64,000 bases of DNA, from contig NZ_JADQTO010000004.1 of the NCBI RefSeq assembly GCF_015704865.1, forward strand, positions 384,755 to 448,754, in the 5' to 3' direction. Both the position numbers and the translations under genes were made by a program. Under the pieces are notes generated by a model. The model had not been told where the DNA came from. It did not search any database and saw nothing but the letters and a program-made list of their open reading frames with translations. How positions within the stretch are numbered: position 1 is the stretch's first letter; each line of letters begins with the position of its first letter. The stretch is from Actinoplanes aureus (GTDB lineage: Bacteria; Actinomycetota; Actinomycetes; Mycobacteriales; Micromonosporaceae). Positions 15,372 through 25,000 of the stretch are shown here, in pieces.

Positions 15372-17045
15372 ATGGATGCAGCCGAGATCGCCGCCGGCCG
15401 GGAGCGCTGGCAACGGCGCTACGATGCGGCCCGCAAGCGGGACGCCGACTTCACCACGCTCTCCGGTTCGACGGTCGACCCGGTCTACGGGCCGCCCGAC
15501 GGCGTCGAGTACCCCGGCTTCGAGCGCATCGGCTGGCCGGGGGAGTACCCGTACACCCGGGGTCTCTATCCGACCGGATATCGCGGGCGGACCTGGACCA
15601 TCCGCCAGTTCGCGGGGTTTGGCAACGCCCGGCAGACCAACGAGCGCTACAAGATGATCCTCGCCGCCGGCGGTGGCGGTCTGAGCGTCGCGTTCGACAT
15701 GCCCACCCTGATGGGGCGCGACTCGGACGAGCCGCAGGCGCTCGGCGAGGTGGGCCACTGCGGCGTCGCGATCGACTCGGCCGCCGACATGGACGTCCTC
15801 TTCGACGGCATCCCGCTCCAGGACGTCACCACCAGCATGACCATCTCCGGGCCGGCCGTGCCGGTCTTCTGCATGTACCTGGTGGCCGCCGAGCGCCAGG
15901 GCGCCGATCTCAGCAAGCTGGACGGCACGCTGCAGACCGACATCTTCAAGGAGTACATCGCGCAGAAGGAGTGGCTCTTCGAACCGGAGCCGCACCTGCG
16001 CCTGATCGGCGACCTGATGGAGTACTGCGCTCGCGAGATCCCCAAGTACAAACCGCTGAGCGTCAGCGGCTACCACATCCGGGAGGCCGGCTCGACCGCC
16101 GCGCAGGAGCTGGCCTACACGCTTGCGGACGGCTTCGGCTACGTCGAGCTGGGCCTGTCCCGCGGGCTGGACGTGAACACCTTCGCGCCGGGGCTGAGCT
16201 TCTTCTTCGACGCGCACGTCGACTTCTTCGAGGAGATCGCCAAGTTCCGCGCCGCCCGCCGGATCTGGGCCCGGCACCTGCGCGAGGACTACGGAGCGAC
16301 CAGCGAGAAGGCGCTGTGGCTGAAGTTCCACACGCAGACCGCAGGGGTCTCGCTGACCGCGCAGCAGCCGGTCAACAACGTCGTGCGTACCGCGGTCGAG
16401 GCCCTCGCTGCGGTGCTCGGCGGCACCAACTCGCTGCACACCAACGCGCTCGACGAGACGCTCGCGCTGCCCACCGACGAGTCCGCCGAGATCGCCCTGC
16501 GCACCCAGCAGGTGATCATGGAGGAGACCGGGGTGGTCAACGTGGCCGACCCGCTCGGCGGCTCCTGGTACGTCGAGGCGCTCACCGACCGGATCGAGGC
16601 CGAGGCGGAGGAGATCTTCACCCGGATCCGCGAGCTCGGCCACGACGGCAGCCTCACCGCCGGGATCCTGCGCGGCATCGAGGACGGCTGGTTCACCGCG
16701 CACATCGCGGAGGCGGCGTTCGCGTACCAGCAGGCGGTGGAGAAGCGTGAGAAGAAGGTGGTCGGGGTCAACGCGCACCTCGGCACCGTCGCCAAGGAAC
16801 TGGAGATCCTGCGCGTCTCGCACGAGGTCGAGGTCGCACAGCGGCGCGAGCTGACCGCTCGCAAGGGCAACCGAGACGGGGTACGGGTGAAGGCCGCCCT
16901 GGATCACCTGGTGGCCGTCGCGCGTACCGGGGAGAACATGATCCCCGCCATGCTCGACGCGGCTCGTGCCGAGGCGACTCTCGGCGAGATCTGCGGCGTC
17001 CTCAAGGACGAGTGGGGGGTGTACCGGGAACCCGCTCGCTTCTAG
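15372..17045 (+). CDS. icmA: Acyl-CoA mutase large subunit, isobutyryl-CoA-mutase type
   Basis: A 557-residue TIM-barrel catalytic subunit with no B12-binding domain, as in stand-alone large subunits. It is most similar to methylmalonyl-CoA mutase family proteins, but two specificity residues point elsewhere. The MCM tyrosine (Y89) in RQYAGF is Phe80 here (TIRQFAGFG), and the MCM substrate-carboxylate arginine (R207) is Gln198 here (KEYIAQKEW). Published IcmA of Streptomyces has exactly Phe80/Gln198. So the likely reaction is isobutyryl-CoA to n-butyryl-CoA rearrangement, with adenosylcobalamin held by a separate small IcmB subunit not in this window. The meaB gene upstream fits as chaperone. 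The name icmA is inferred from these residues. Confidence 0.8.
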   Translation: MDAAEIAAGRERWQRRYDAARKRDADFTTLSGSTVDPVYGPPDGVEYPGFERIGWPGEYPYTRGLYPTGYRGRTWTIRQFAGFGNARQTNERYKMILAAGGGGLSVAFDMPTLMGRDSDEPQALGEVGHCGVAIDSAADMDVLFDGIPLQDVTTSMTISGPAVPVFCMYLVAAERQGADLSKLDGTLQTDIFKEYIAQKEWLFEPEPHLRLIGDLMEYCAREIPKYKPLSVSGYHIREAGSTAAQELAYTLADGFGYVELGLSRGLDVNTFAPGLSFFFDAHVDFFEEIAKFRAARRIWARHLREDYGATSEKALWLKFHTQTAGVSLTAQQPVNNVVRTAVEALAAVLGGTNSLHTNALDETLALPTDESAEIALRTQQVIMEETGVVNVADPLGGSWYVEALTDRIEAEAEEIFTRIRELGHDGSLTAGILRGIEDGWFTAHIAEAAFAYQQAVEKREKKVVGVNAHLGTVAKELEILRVSHEVEVAQRRELTARKGNRDGVRVKAALDHLVAVARTGENMIPAMLDAARAEATLGEICGVLKDEWGVYREPARF

Positions 17046-17130
17046 CTGGCCGGGGCGGCTCTGTGACGTCCGATATCGGGCGGCTGGTGGCGGCGCGAAC
17101 AGGCTGGACTGCGTGCGAGACTAGGTAACC

Positions 17131-18084
17131 ATGAGCGACCCACGGACCACTCCGTCGATCTTCACCCGCGGCGCGGTCGATCTCAGCACACTGCGCCCTT
17201 CAGCGCCGGCCAAACCGGCCGCGCCGAGCCGTCCCACCTCGAACACCGCTCCGGCCGCCGACGCACCGGCCACCGGCTCCCCGGGCGCGGTCCCGGGCGC
17301 CGTGCCGGGCATCACACCGGACACCGTCATCGAGGTCACCGAGGCGAACTTCCAGTCCGTTCTGGAACGGTCGTTGAACACGCCGATCCTGCTGGACTTC
17401 TGGGCCGACTGGTGTGAGCCCTGCAAGCAGCTCTCCCCGGTGCTGGAGAAGCTCGCGGGGGAGTACGAGGGCGCCTGGCTCCTCGGCAAGGTCGATGTGG
17501 ACTCGAACCCGCGGCTCGCTCAGGCCTTCCGGGTGCAGGGCATCCCGATGGTGACCGCGGTCATCGGCGGGCAGCCGGTCGAGGGCTTCACCGGTGTCCT
17601 TCCCGAGGCCCAGATCCGGCAGTACATCGACGCCGTCCTCAAGGCCGCCGGCGTCAGCGTCGCGGCCCCCGAGGACCCGCGGCTGGACGCGGCCGACGAC
17701 GCCTTGATGACCGGTGACCTGGAGGCGGCCGAGGCGGCGTACAGGAAGATCCTCGCCGAGTCGCCGACCGACGCGGCCGCTGAGTCCGGCCTGGCGCAGG
17801 TCGAGCTCTACCGCCGGATCAGCGGCGCCGACCCGGCGTCCGCGCTGGCCAAGGCCGACGCCGACCCGGACGACATCGACGCGCAGCGGCTCGCCGCCGA
17901 CATCGAGGTGCTCAACGGGCAGGCCGAGCAGGCGTACGCGCGGCTGGTCTCGCTGGTCAAGCGCACCAGCGGGGACGATCGCGACGCCGTACGCAAGCAC
18001 CTGCTGTCGCTGTTCAGCGTGGCCGGCCCGGACGATCCCGCGGTGGCCGGCGCGCGTCGCGCCCTGGCCAGCGCACTCTTCTAG
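17131..18084 (+). CDS. Thioredoxin-TPR protein (CnoX/YbbN-like)
   Basis: 317 residues. The N-terminal ~60 residues are disordered and Pro/Ala-rich. A thioredoxin fold follows (65-170) with active site WCEPC (C95 and C98) and the cis-proline in GIPMVTAV. A C-terminal TPR-like helical region with AYRKILAESPTDAAAESGLAQVEL completes it. This matches YbbN/CnoX proteins, which hold substrates for chaperonin transfer and guard against oxidation. E. coli CnoX lacks the CXXC pair, whereas here it is intact, so redox activity is likely. M. tuberculosis Rv1324 in the same neighbourhood is comparable. There is no signal peptide. Confidence 0.87.
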   Translation: MSDPRTTPSIFTRGAVDLSTLRPSAPAKPAAPSRPTSNTAPAADAPATGSPGAVPGAVPGITPDTVIEVTEANFQSVLERSLNTPILLDFWADWCEPCKQLSPVLEKLAGEYEGAWLLGKVDVDSNPRLAQAFRVQGIPMVTAVIGGQPVEGFTGVLPEAQIRQYIDAVLKAAGVSVAAPEDPRLDAADDALMTGDLEAAEAAYRKILAESPTDAAAESGLAQVELYRRISGADPASALAKADADPDDIDAQRLAADIEVLNGQAEQAYARLVSLVKRTSGDDRDAVRKHLLSLFSVAGPDDPAVAGARRALASALF

Positions 18085-18113
18085 GCCGCGTTTCTCAACC
18101 GAAGGAGGGCGTC

Positions 18114-19787
18114 GTGCGCCGCATCGCCGTTCTGGACGCGCCGTCCAATCTCGGCCTGCGCCCGCCGACCGCGACGTCGGTGCCGGGCTGCGCCAAGGCC
18201 CCCGGCGCCCTCCGCGACCAGGGCTTGCTCACCAAACTGCACGCCCGCGACGCCGGCTGCCTGACCCCGCCGCGGTACGACCCGGGCGACTGGCGTCCCG
18301 GCGACGGGGTGGCGCACGCGCAGGAGATCGCCGCCTACTCGCGGGCCCTCGCCGACCGGATCGGCGCGATCATCGACGGCGGCGAGTTCCCGGTGGTGCT
18401 CGGCGGCGACTGCTCCATCCTGATCGGATCCGGTCTCGCCATGAACCGTCTCGGTGAGGCGGTCGGCGGCCGGATCGGTCTGGTGTTCGTGGACGGTCAC
18501 TCGGACTTCCGGCATCCCGGCAACGCGTCCTACGTCGGTGCGGCGGCCGGCGAGGACCTGGCCCTGGTCACCGGCCGCGGGCAGGCCGACCTGGCCGCCA
18601 TCGAGAGCCGCCGGCCGTACTTCCGGGACGTCGACGTGGTGGTCCTCGGCATCCGTGCCCAGGACGAGTACCGGTTGGACCTGCAAGCCGCCGGGATAGT
18701 GACCCGCCCGGTGCCGGCCCTGCGCGCCGAGGGCGCGGCCCGCAGCGCGCAGTGGGCCCGCGACCAGCTCGTCGACTGCGCCGGCTACTGGGTGCACGTG
18801 GACGTCGACGTCCTCGACCCGGCGGTGATGCCGGCGGTGGACGCGCCCGACCCGGGCGGCATCGCCTTCCCCGAGCTGGAGTTGCTGCTGGCCGGCCTGG
18901 TGGAGTCCCCGCACTGCCTGGGCGTGGAGATCACCGTCTTCGACCCCGACTACGACCCGGACAGCCGGTACGCGGCGGAGATCACGTCCACCGTGACCGC
19001 CGGGCTGGCGCCGGTCCGCACGACGGCACCGCGCCCGGACCTGGTGGCGGCGCGCCGCGATCTCGCCAACCCGGCCGCCGGGAAGCCCGTTCCGGCGGCG
19101 GAGGGGCCCGCTCCGGCGCCCGAGGAGCCCGTTCCGGCGGCCCAGGAGCCTGCCCCGGCCGCCGAGGAGCCCGCCGCTAGTGCCGCTGAGCCGGCGGCCT
19201 CCGTTGCGGGACGGGCTGGGCTGAACCGGCCGGTCTCATCGGAACTGGCCGCCGGGTTGGACGCGGCTGCGCCGCAGGCTCCAGCGGCGGTCGCGGATGT
19301 GGAAGCGGCTCAGGCGTCGGCTTCGGTTACGGATGTCGAACCGGCTCAGGCATCGGCCTCGGTCGCGGACGTGGAACCGTCCCCCGAGCCGGTTTCGATT
19401 GGCGAACCGGCGGAGCCGGCGGACGTGGCCGAGGACTCGGAGTATCGGTCCACCGAGGAGCACGGCGAGACGCAGCTGCCGTCGGCCGATAGCGAACCAG
19501 CATTGACCGAAATGGATCAGTCCGAGCCGGAGCAGGCAGACGAAGCGGACCCCGCGGCGCTGAACGGTTCCGCCCCGGAGGAAACCGCCGGCGGCGAGCC
19601 GTCGCCGGACCACACCCCTGCCGAGGTGCGGCTGCTGTCGCGCCCGCTCGGCGCGGCCCCGCTGCTCGACTCCGAGCCGCTACCGGCCACCCGGCCCGGC
19701 ATGCTCCGCCCGCGCCCGCCGCTGGACCCGCCGGCCGCCGGCGCACGGCACACCCCGGGCCCGGGCTTCCCGACCGGCGCCGCCTGA
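18114..19787 (+). CDS. Arginase/agmatinase-fold protein with long disordered tail
   Basis: 557 residues. Residues 1-300 form an ureohydrolase domain with GGDCS (97-101), DGHSD (127-131) and HVDVDVLDP (D230, D232). Canonical arginases have GGDHS, and that His binds manganese; here it is Cys100. The remaining Mn ligands are present. Hydrolysis of a guanidino or similar C-N bond is the family reaction, but the substrate is uncertain and one metal site may differ. Residues ~310-557 are Ala/Pro/Glu-rich, acidic and repetitive (two copies of AQASASV-DVEP), with no recognisable domain. GTG start with AAGGAGG six bases upstream. It lies 29 bases after the thioredoxin gene, so probably the same operon. 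Confidence 0.78.
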   Translation: MRRIAVLDAPSNLGLRPPTATSVPGCAKAPGALRDQGLLTKLHARDAGCLTPPRYDPGDWRPGDGVAHAQEIAAYSRALADRIGAIIDGGEFPVVLGGDCSILIGSGLAMNRLGEAVGGRIGLVFVDGHSDFRHPGNASYVGAAAGEDLALVTGRGQADLAAIESRRPYFRDVDVVVLGIRAQDEYRLDLQAAGIVTRPVPALRAEGAARSAQWARDQLVDCAGYWVHVDVDVLDPAVMPAVDAPDPGGIAFPELELLLAGLVESPHCLGVEITVFDPDYDPDSRYAAEITSTVTAGLAPVRTTAPRPDLVAARRDLANPAAGKPVPAAEGPAPAPEEPVPAAQEPAPAAEEPAASAAEPAASVAGRAGLNRPVSSELAAGLDAAAPQAPAAVADVEAAQASASVTDVEPAQASASVADVEPSPEPVSIGEPAEPADVAEDSEYRSTEEHGETQLPSADSEPALTEMDQSEPEQADEADPAALNGSAPEETAGGEPSPDHTPAEVRLLSRPLGAAPLLDSEPLPATRPGMLRPRPPLDPPAAGARHTPGPGFPTGAA

Positions 19788-19875
19788 GCCGCGGCGCGGG
19801 GCACACCCCGGCCAGGGCTTCCCGTCCGGCAGGGCCTGAGCCGCCGTGCGGGGCACGGCCGGCCCAGGCTTCCGA
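19741..19875. repeat. 53-bp tandem duplication across the arginase-like stop codon
   Basis: Units containing GGCACACCCCGG, GGGCTTCCCG and CCTGAGCC repeat with a period of 53, then 52 bases (landmark GCAC at 19748, 19801 and 19853). The TGA stop codon lies in the first unit, so the second and third, more diverged copies lie beyond the gene end. Looks like replication slippage at the 3' end. Confidence 0.65.
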
Positions 19876-19878
19876 GGG

Positions 19879-21786
19879 CTACTTGTTGAGGTTGGTGAGG
19901 AAGCGCTTCACGACCGGCACCGCCGCTTCCGATCCGGCGCCGCCCTGCTGCACCATCACCGCGAACGCCACGTCACCCTGGTACCCGATGAACCAGGAGT
20001 GCGTCGCCTCCGACCCGGTCTGGAACTCCGCGGTGCCGGTCTTCCCGTACACCGGCTTCCCGGCGACGCCGCGCAACGCCGTACCCGTACCGCTGGTGAC
20101 CACCTCGCGCATCATGTCGCGCAACGCGCCAACGGCGGTCTGGTCGAGCTGAGGTCCGGCACTGCCGGCCTTGGCCGGCGCCGGCTCCAGCACCAGCTTG
20201 GGCGGCTGGAACTGGCCCTTGGCGACCGCCGCGGTGGCCGCCGCCATGGCGACCGGGCTGACCACCGTGCTGCCCTGGCCGAACGTGGCGGCCGCCAGTT
20301 CGGTCGCGGTGCCGCCGTCGGAGACCTGCCCGGAGTACGCCTCGATGCCGAGATCCCACTGACCGCCGAGGCCGAGCGCGGCCGACGCCTCCTGCAGGCC
20401 GGCCGAGCCCAGTTTCGGCGCCAGCGAGGCGAACGCGGTGTTGCAGGACTTCGCGAAGTCGACGTGGAACTGCACCTTGCCGAGCGCCTCGTCGTGTGAG
20501 TTCTTGAACTCGCGTCCGTCCACGTTGAGCGTCTTCGGGCAGTCGACCACCGTGTCCGGCTTGACCGTCCCGCCGGCCAGCAGCCCGTACGCGGAGACCA
20601 TCTTGAACGTCGAGCCGGGCGGCACCTGCCCGGTCAGCGCGGTGTTCACACCGCCGGCGTCCGGCCCGTTGGCGGTGGCGAGCACGGCACCGTCGCTGAT
20701 CCGGATGGCGACCAGCGAACTGGGCTGCTTCTCGGCGGCGAGTGCCTGGTCGGCGGCGTTCTGGGTGGGGGTGTCCAGCGTCACCTTGATCGGTTTGCCG
20801 TCGACCGGCTCGGAGGTGAAGATCGGCGCCTGCTCGGCGTCGCCGTCCGCGGCCTCACGGGAGATCAGCACGGAGAGGCCGGGGGTGCCGCGCAGCTGGG
20901 CGTCGTACTTCTGCTGGAGGCCGCCGTGCCCGACCAGGTCACCGGTGGCCAGGGTGTCCGGGCGCTGCTGGATGTCCTCCTTGGTGGCCGCGTCGACGGT
21001 GCCGAGCAGTGCGCGGGCGAACTCCCGGGTGGGCGCGAGCTGCCGGGTCTCCTCGCGGAAGACGGTGCCGGGCAGCGGGCGTACGTCCGATCGGATCTTG
21101 TTGTAGACCGGCCGGCGCAAGGCGATCAGATCGAGGAAGGCACCCGGGTCGGCGGCGTCGACCCGGGCTTTCAGGTCGGTCATGTCCACCTCGACGCCGG
21201 CCTTCTTGAAGGCGGCGGCCAGGTCCTTCTGCAACGCGGCCAGATCGGTGATCTTTTCCGGACTGACGCCGATCACCACCACCGGCTGCGGCCCGATCAG
21301 CGCCTTGCCGCCGGCGTCGACGATCGCCGCCCGTTCCGCCGCGACCCGGCGCAGCCGGAGCTTGTCGCCGGCGGCGAGTTCGGGTTGCAGGACGGCCGGT
21401 TCCCAGATCACCCGCCAGCCGTCGCTGTCGGCCTTGGTGGTGCGGACCGTGCTCTGGTACGACCAGTTCACCCCGCCGGGCAGTGTCCACTTCAGGTTGA
21501 TCGGGGTGGCCGCGACGTCGCCGCTGGTCTTCGGATCGCCGGCGACGGAGAGTTCGAGCGGCTGCTGGGCCAGGTCGCCGTAGAGCTCCCGGATCCCGGT
21601 CAGTACCTCGGGGGCGGCGATCTGGCCGCCGCTCGCGGTGACGAATCCGACGTCGTTGAGGTCGCCCCCGCGCCAGCCGTCCAGGAATGCCTTGACGGCG
21701 TCCTCGGGCGGTTCCGCGGAGCAGCCGGTCAAACCGCCCGCCGTGAGGAGGAGCAATGCGGCCAAACCGGCGGACGAGCGGCGCAT
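19879..21786 (-). CDS. Penicillin-binding lipoprotein (class B transpeptidase, MecA-N type)
   Basis: A 635-residue lipoprotein with signal peptide and lipobox LTGC (Cys22). An NTF2-like MecA-N domain spans 25-150, the dimerisation region 155-320, and the transpeptidase domain 335-635 with SXXK (S392TFK395), SXN (S447CN449) and KTG (K582TG584). It cross-links peptidoglycan outside the membrane and is a target of beta-lactams. The MecA-N domain is also found in low-affinity PBPs and in the actinobacterial PbpA-like group. The ATG at 21786 is chosen because AAAGGAA lies upstream and it opens the signal peptide. Divergent from the glutamate dehydrogenase gene with 223 bases between. Confidence 0.9.
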   Translation of the reverse strand: MRRSSAGLAALLLLTAGGLTGCSAEPPEDAVKAFLDGWRGGDLNDVGFVTASGGQIAAPEVLTGIRELYGDLAQQPLELSVAGDPKTSGDVAATPINLKWTLPGGVNWSYQSTVRTTKADSDGWRVIWEPAVLQPELAAGDKLRLRRVAAERAAIVDAGGKALIGPQPVVVIGVSPEKITDLAALQKDLAAAFKKAGVEVDMTDLKARVDAADPGAFLDLIALRRPVYNKIRSDVRPLPGTVFREETRQLAPTREFARALLGTVDAATKEDIQQRPDTLATGDLVGHGGLQQKYDAQLRGTPGLSVLISREAADGDAEQAPIFTSEPVDGKPIKVTLDTPTQNAADQALAAEKQPSSLVAIRISDGAVLATANGPDAGGVNTALTGQVPPGSTFKMVSAYGLLAGGTVKPDTVVDCPKTLNVDGREFKNSHDEALGKVQFHVDFAKSCNTAFASLAPKLGSAGLQEASAALGLGGQWDLGIEAYSGQVSDGGTATELAAATFGQGSTVVSPVAMAAATAAVAKGQFQPPKLVLEPAPAKAGSAGPQLDQTAVGALRDMMREVVTSGTGTALRGVAGKPVYGKTGTAEFQTGSEATHSWFIGYQGDVAFAVMVQQGGAGSEAAVPVVKRFLTNLNK

Positions 21787-22009
21787 GAGGTTCCTTTCCC
21801 CTGTGGGTAGAAAAGCGGCATCCCTGGGTAGCAGATCGAACCGTAGTAGGAACACGCCCGTCACGGTGACCCGCAGCGGGTGATACTCGGCAAACCGGCA
21901 CATCACCGTGCTGGCACACCCGGGGTGTGAGGGGTGCCGGGCCGGTCGTTCTAGGCTGTGCTCGACACGTTCGAACCCACAGTGCCGTGGGTGAGGGGAG
22001 CGCCAGGCC

Positions 22010-25000
22010 ATGGCTGTCGCCGACGAGGCAGCGACCGATGCTGATCAGACTGTGCCCCACGAGGTACAGAAACCCGGACTCGCCCTCACCGGGCGGTTGG
22101 GGGCGTCCACCGAATCCGGAGAGCTCGACGAGCCGCTACCCGATGCCGAACGGCTGGTGGAGCAGGCGGTGCAGCGAGCGGGTGAAGACCACACCACCGC
22201 GTCGCTGGTCGGCCGCTTCTGGCGGTTCGCCCCCGACGAGGAGCTGGTCGGTTACACACCCGACGAGATGTACGCGGCGGCGCTGGAGCACCGCGACCTT
22301 GCCCGCAACCGGCTGCCCGGTGAGCTGAAGCTCGCCATCACCGAGCCGTCCGGCCCGCAGGGGCACACCGTCCTGCGGATCGTCACCGACGACATGCCGT
22401 TCCTGGTCGACTCGGTGATTGCCCTGCTCACCGCACACAACCTCCAGGTCTACCTGCTGGTGCACCCGTTGATCGTGGTGCGCCGTGAGCCGCTCGGTGC
22501 GCTCGCCCAGCTGGAGGCCGAGGTCGAGCCGGACGACGCGATCGAGGGCGACCTGGTGGAGAGCTGGATCCGGATCGAGATCGATCCGGTGCGCCGGGTG
22601 GAGGCCCGCGACCAGCTGCTCAACGAGGTACGGCGGGTGCTCACCGACGTCCGGGACGCGGTCGAGGACTGGCCCCGGATGCGCCAGCGTGCGGTCGCCA
22701 TCTCGGAGGAGCTGTCCGGCGTGACCGGGCTCCCGGTTCCGGACAAGGACGTCCGGGACTCGATCGAGCTGCTCAGGTGGCTGGCGGACGACCACTTCAC
22801 GTTCCTGGGCTACCGCGAGTACCGGCTGGACGGCGACGTCCTGAGCGCGGTGCCGGGCACCGGCCTGGGCATCCTGCGCGGGGCCAGCAAGCCGCGCAAG
22901 CTGGCCTCCGAGATGGCGCCGGAGGCGTACGAGCGGGCCCTCGAGAAGCGGCTCCTCGTGATCACCAAGGCGAACTCGCGGGCCACCGTGCACCGCTCCG
23001 CCTACCTCGACTACATCGGCGTGAAGGTCTTCGACGACGCCGGCAACGTGACCGGGGAGCGGCGCTTCCTGGGCCTGTTCTCCTCCTCTGCGTACCGGAC
23101 CAGTGTTCGCCAGCTGCCGGTGGTCAAGCGCAAGGTGCAGGAGGTGATGGACCGGTCCGGCCTGTCGCCGCGCGGGCACTCCGGCAAGGACCTGCTGCAG
23201 ATCCTGGAGACGTATCCGCGCGACGAGCTGTTCCAGATCAAGACCGATGACCTGTACGAGGCGGTCATCGGCGTGCTGCGGATGGCCGGCCGCCGGCAGT
23301 TGCGCCTCTTCCTGCGCCGCGACCAGTACGGGCGGTTCATCTCCTGCCTCATCTACCTGCCCCGGGACAGATTCACCACCGGTAACCGGCTGCGGATGCA
23401 GGAGATCCTGCTGCGTGAGCTGAACGGCATCGGGGTCGACTACACCACCCGGGTCACCGAGCGGATGCTGGCTCGGGTGCACTTCATCGTGCGTACCGAT
23501 CCGGCCGCGCCGCCCGGTCCGGTCGACCCGAACGTGCTGGCCGAGCTGCTCGCCGACGCGACCCGGATGTGGGACGACGACTTCTCCCTGGTGCTGGAGC
23601 GCAAGCTCGGCGACGAGCCGGCGAAGCACCTGTTCACCCGGTATTCGACGGCCTATCCGGAAAGCTACAAGAACAGCCACACCCCGTACGAGGGGATGCA
23701 GGACCTGGCCAAGCTGGAGCTGCTCGAGGAGCCGGGTCAGCTGGCCATGCACCTGTTCCGCCGGCGCCGGCTGGGCCCCGGCGGGACACCCGAACCGGAC
23801 GAGCGCGACGTGCGTTTCAAGGTCTACCGGTACGGCGAGCCGATGATGCTCTCCGCGGTGCTCCCGGTGCTGCACTCGCTCGGTGTCCGGGTGACCGACG
23901 AGCGGCCGTACGAGATCCGCCGGGACGACGGCATCATCTACCTGTACGACTTCGGCCTGCTCCCACCGGCCGGCCACCGCGAGCTGGCCGAGGTCCGACC
24001 ACAGGTGGAGAACGCGTTCGCGGCCGCCTGGCGGGGCGAGGCCGAGGTGGACGGGTTCAACGAGCTGGTGCTGCGGGCCGGGTTCACCTGGCGGCAGGTC
24101 GTGGTGCTCCGGGCGTACGCCAAGTACCTGCGGCAGGCCGGCACCGTCTTCTCGCAGCGTTACGTGGAGTCGACGTTCACCGCGTACCCGGAGATCGCCG
24201 GGCTGCTGGTGAAGCTCTTCGAGACCCGGTTCTCGCCGGCCCTGCAGATCGGTGAGACCGAGCGGTCCCGCCGTGCCGCCGAGCTGCGTACCACGATCAC
24301 CGAGCTGCTCGACCAGGTGGAGAGCCTGGACCAGGACCGGATCCTGCGCTCGTACCTGACGCTGATCGAGGCCACCCTGCGGACCAGCTTCTTCCAGCGC
24401 GGCGCCGAGGGGCGCCCCAAGTCGTACGTCGCGTTCAAGCTGGACCCGCAGGCCATCCCGGACCTGCCGCAGCCGCGCCCGAAGTACGAGATCTTCGTGT
24501 ACTCGCCGCGGTTCGAGGGTGTGCACCTGCGGTTCGGCTCGGTGGCGCGGGGCGGCCTGCGCTGGTCCGACCGGCGCGAGGACTTCCGTACCGAGATCCT
24601 GGGCCTGGTCAAGGCCCAGATGGTGAAGAACTCGGTGATCGTGCCGGTGGGCGCCAAGGGCGGCTTCGTGCTGAAGCAGAAGCCGGGCGACCGGGACGAG
24701 GCGGTCGAGTGCTACCGGCAGTTCATCACCGCGCTGATGGACGTGACCGACAACATCCTGAGTGGCAAGATCGTCCCGCCGCAGGACGTGGTGCGTCACG
24801 ACGCCGATGACCCGTACCTGGTGGTGGCGGCGGACAAGGGCACCGCCACGTTCAGCGACATCGCCAACGAGATCTCGGTCCGCAAGGACTTCTGGCTGGG
24901 CGACGCGTTCGCCAGCGGCGGCTCGGCCGGATACGACCACAAGAAGATGGGCATCACCGCCCGCGGCGCGTGGGAGTCGGTCAAGAAGCACTTCCGCGAC

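Noticed and set aside
21969..21978. GTTCGAACCC, resembling a tRNA T-loop
   Set aside because: Flanking bases do not form a T-stem and no acceptor, D or anticodon arms are present.
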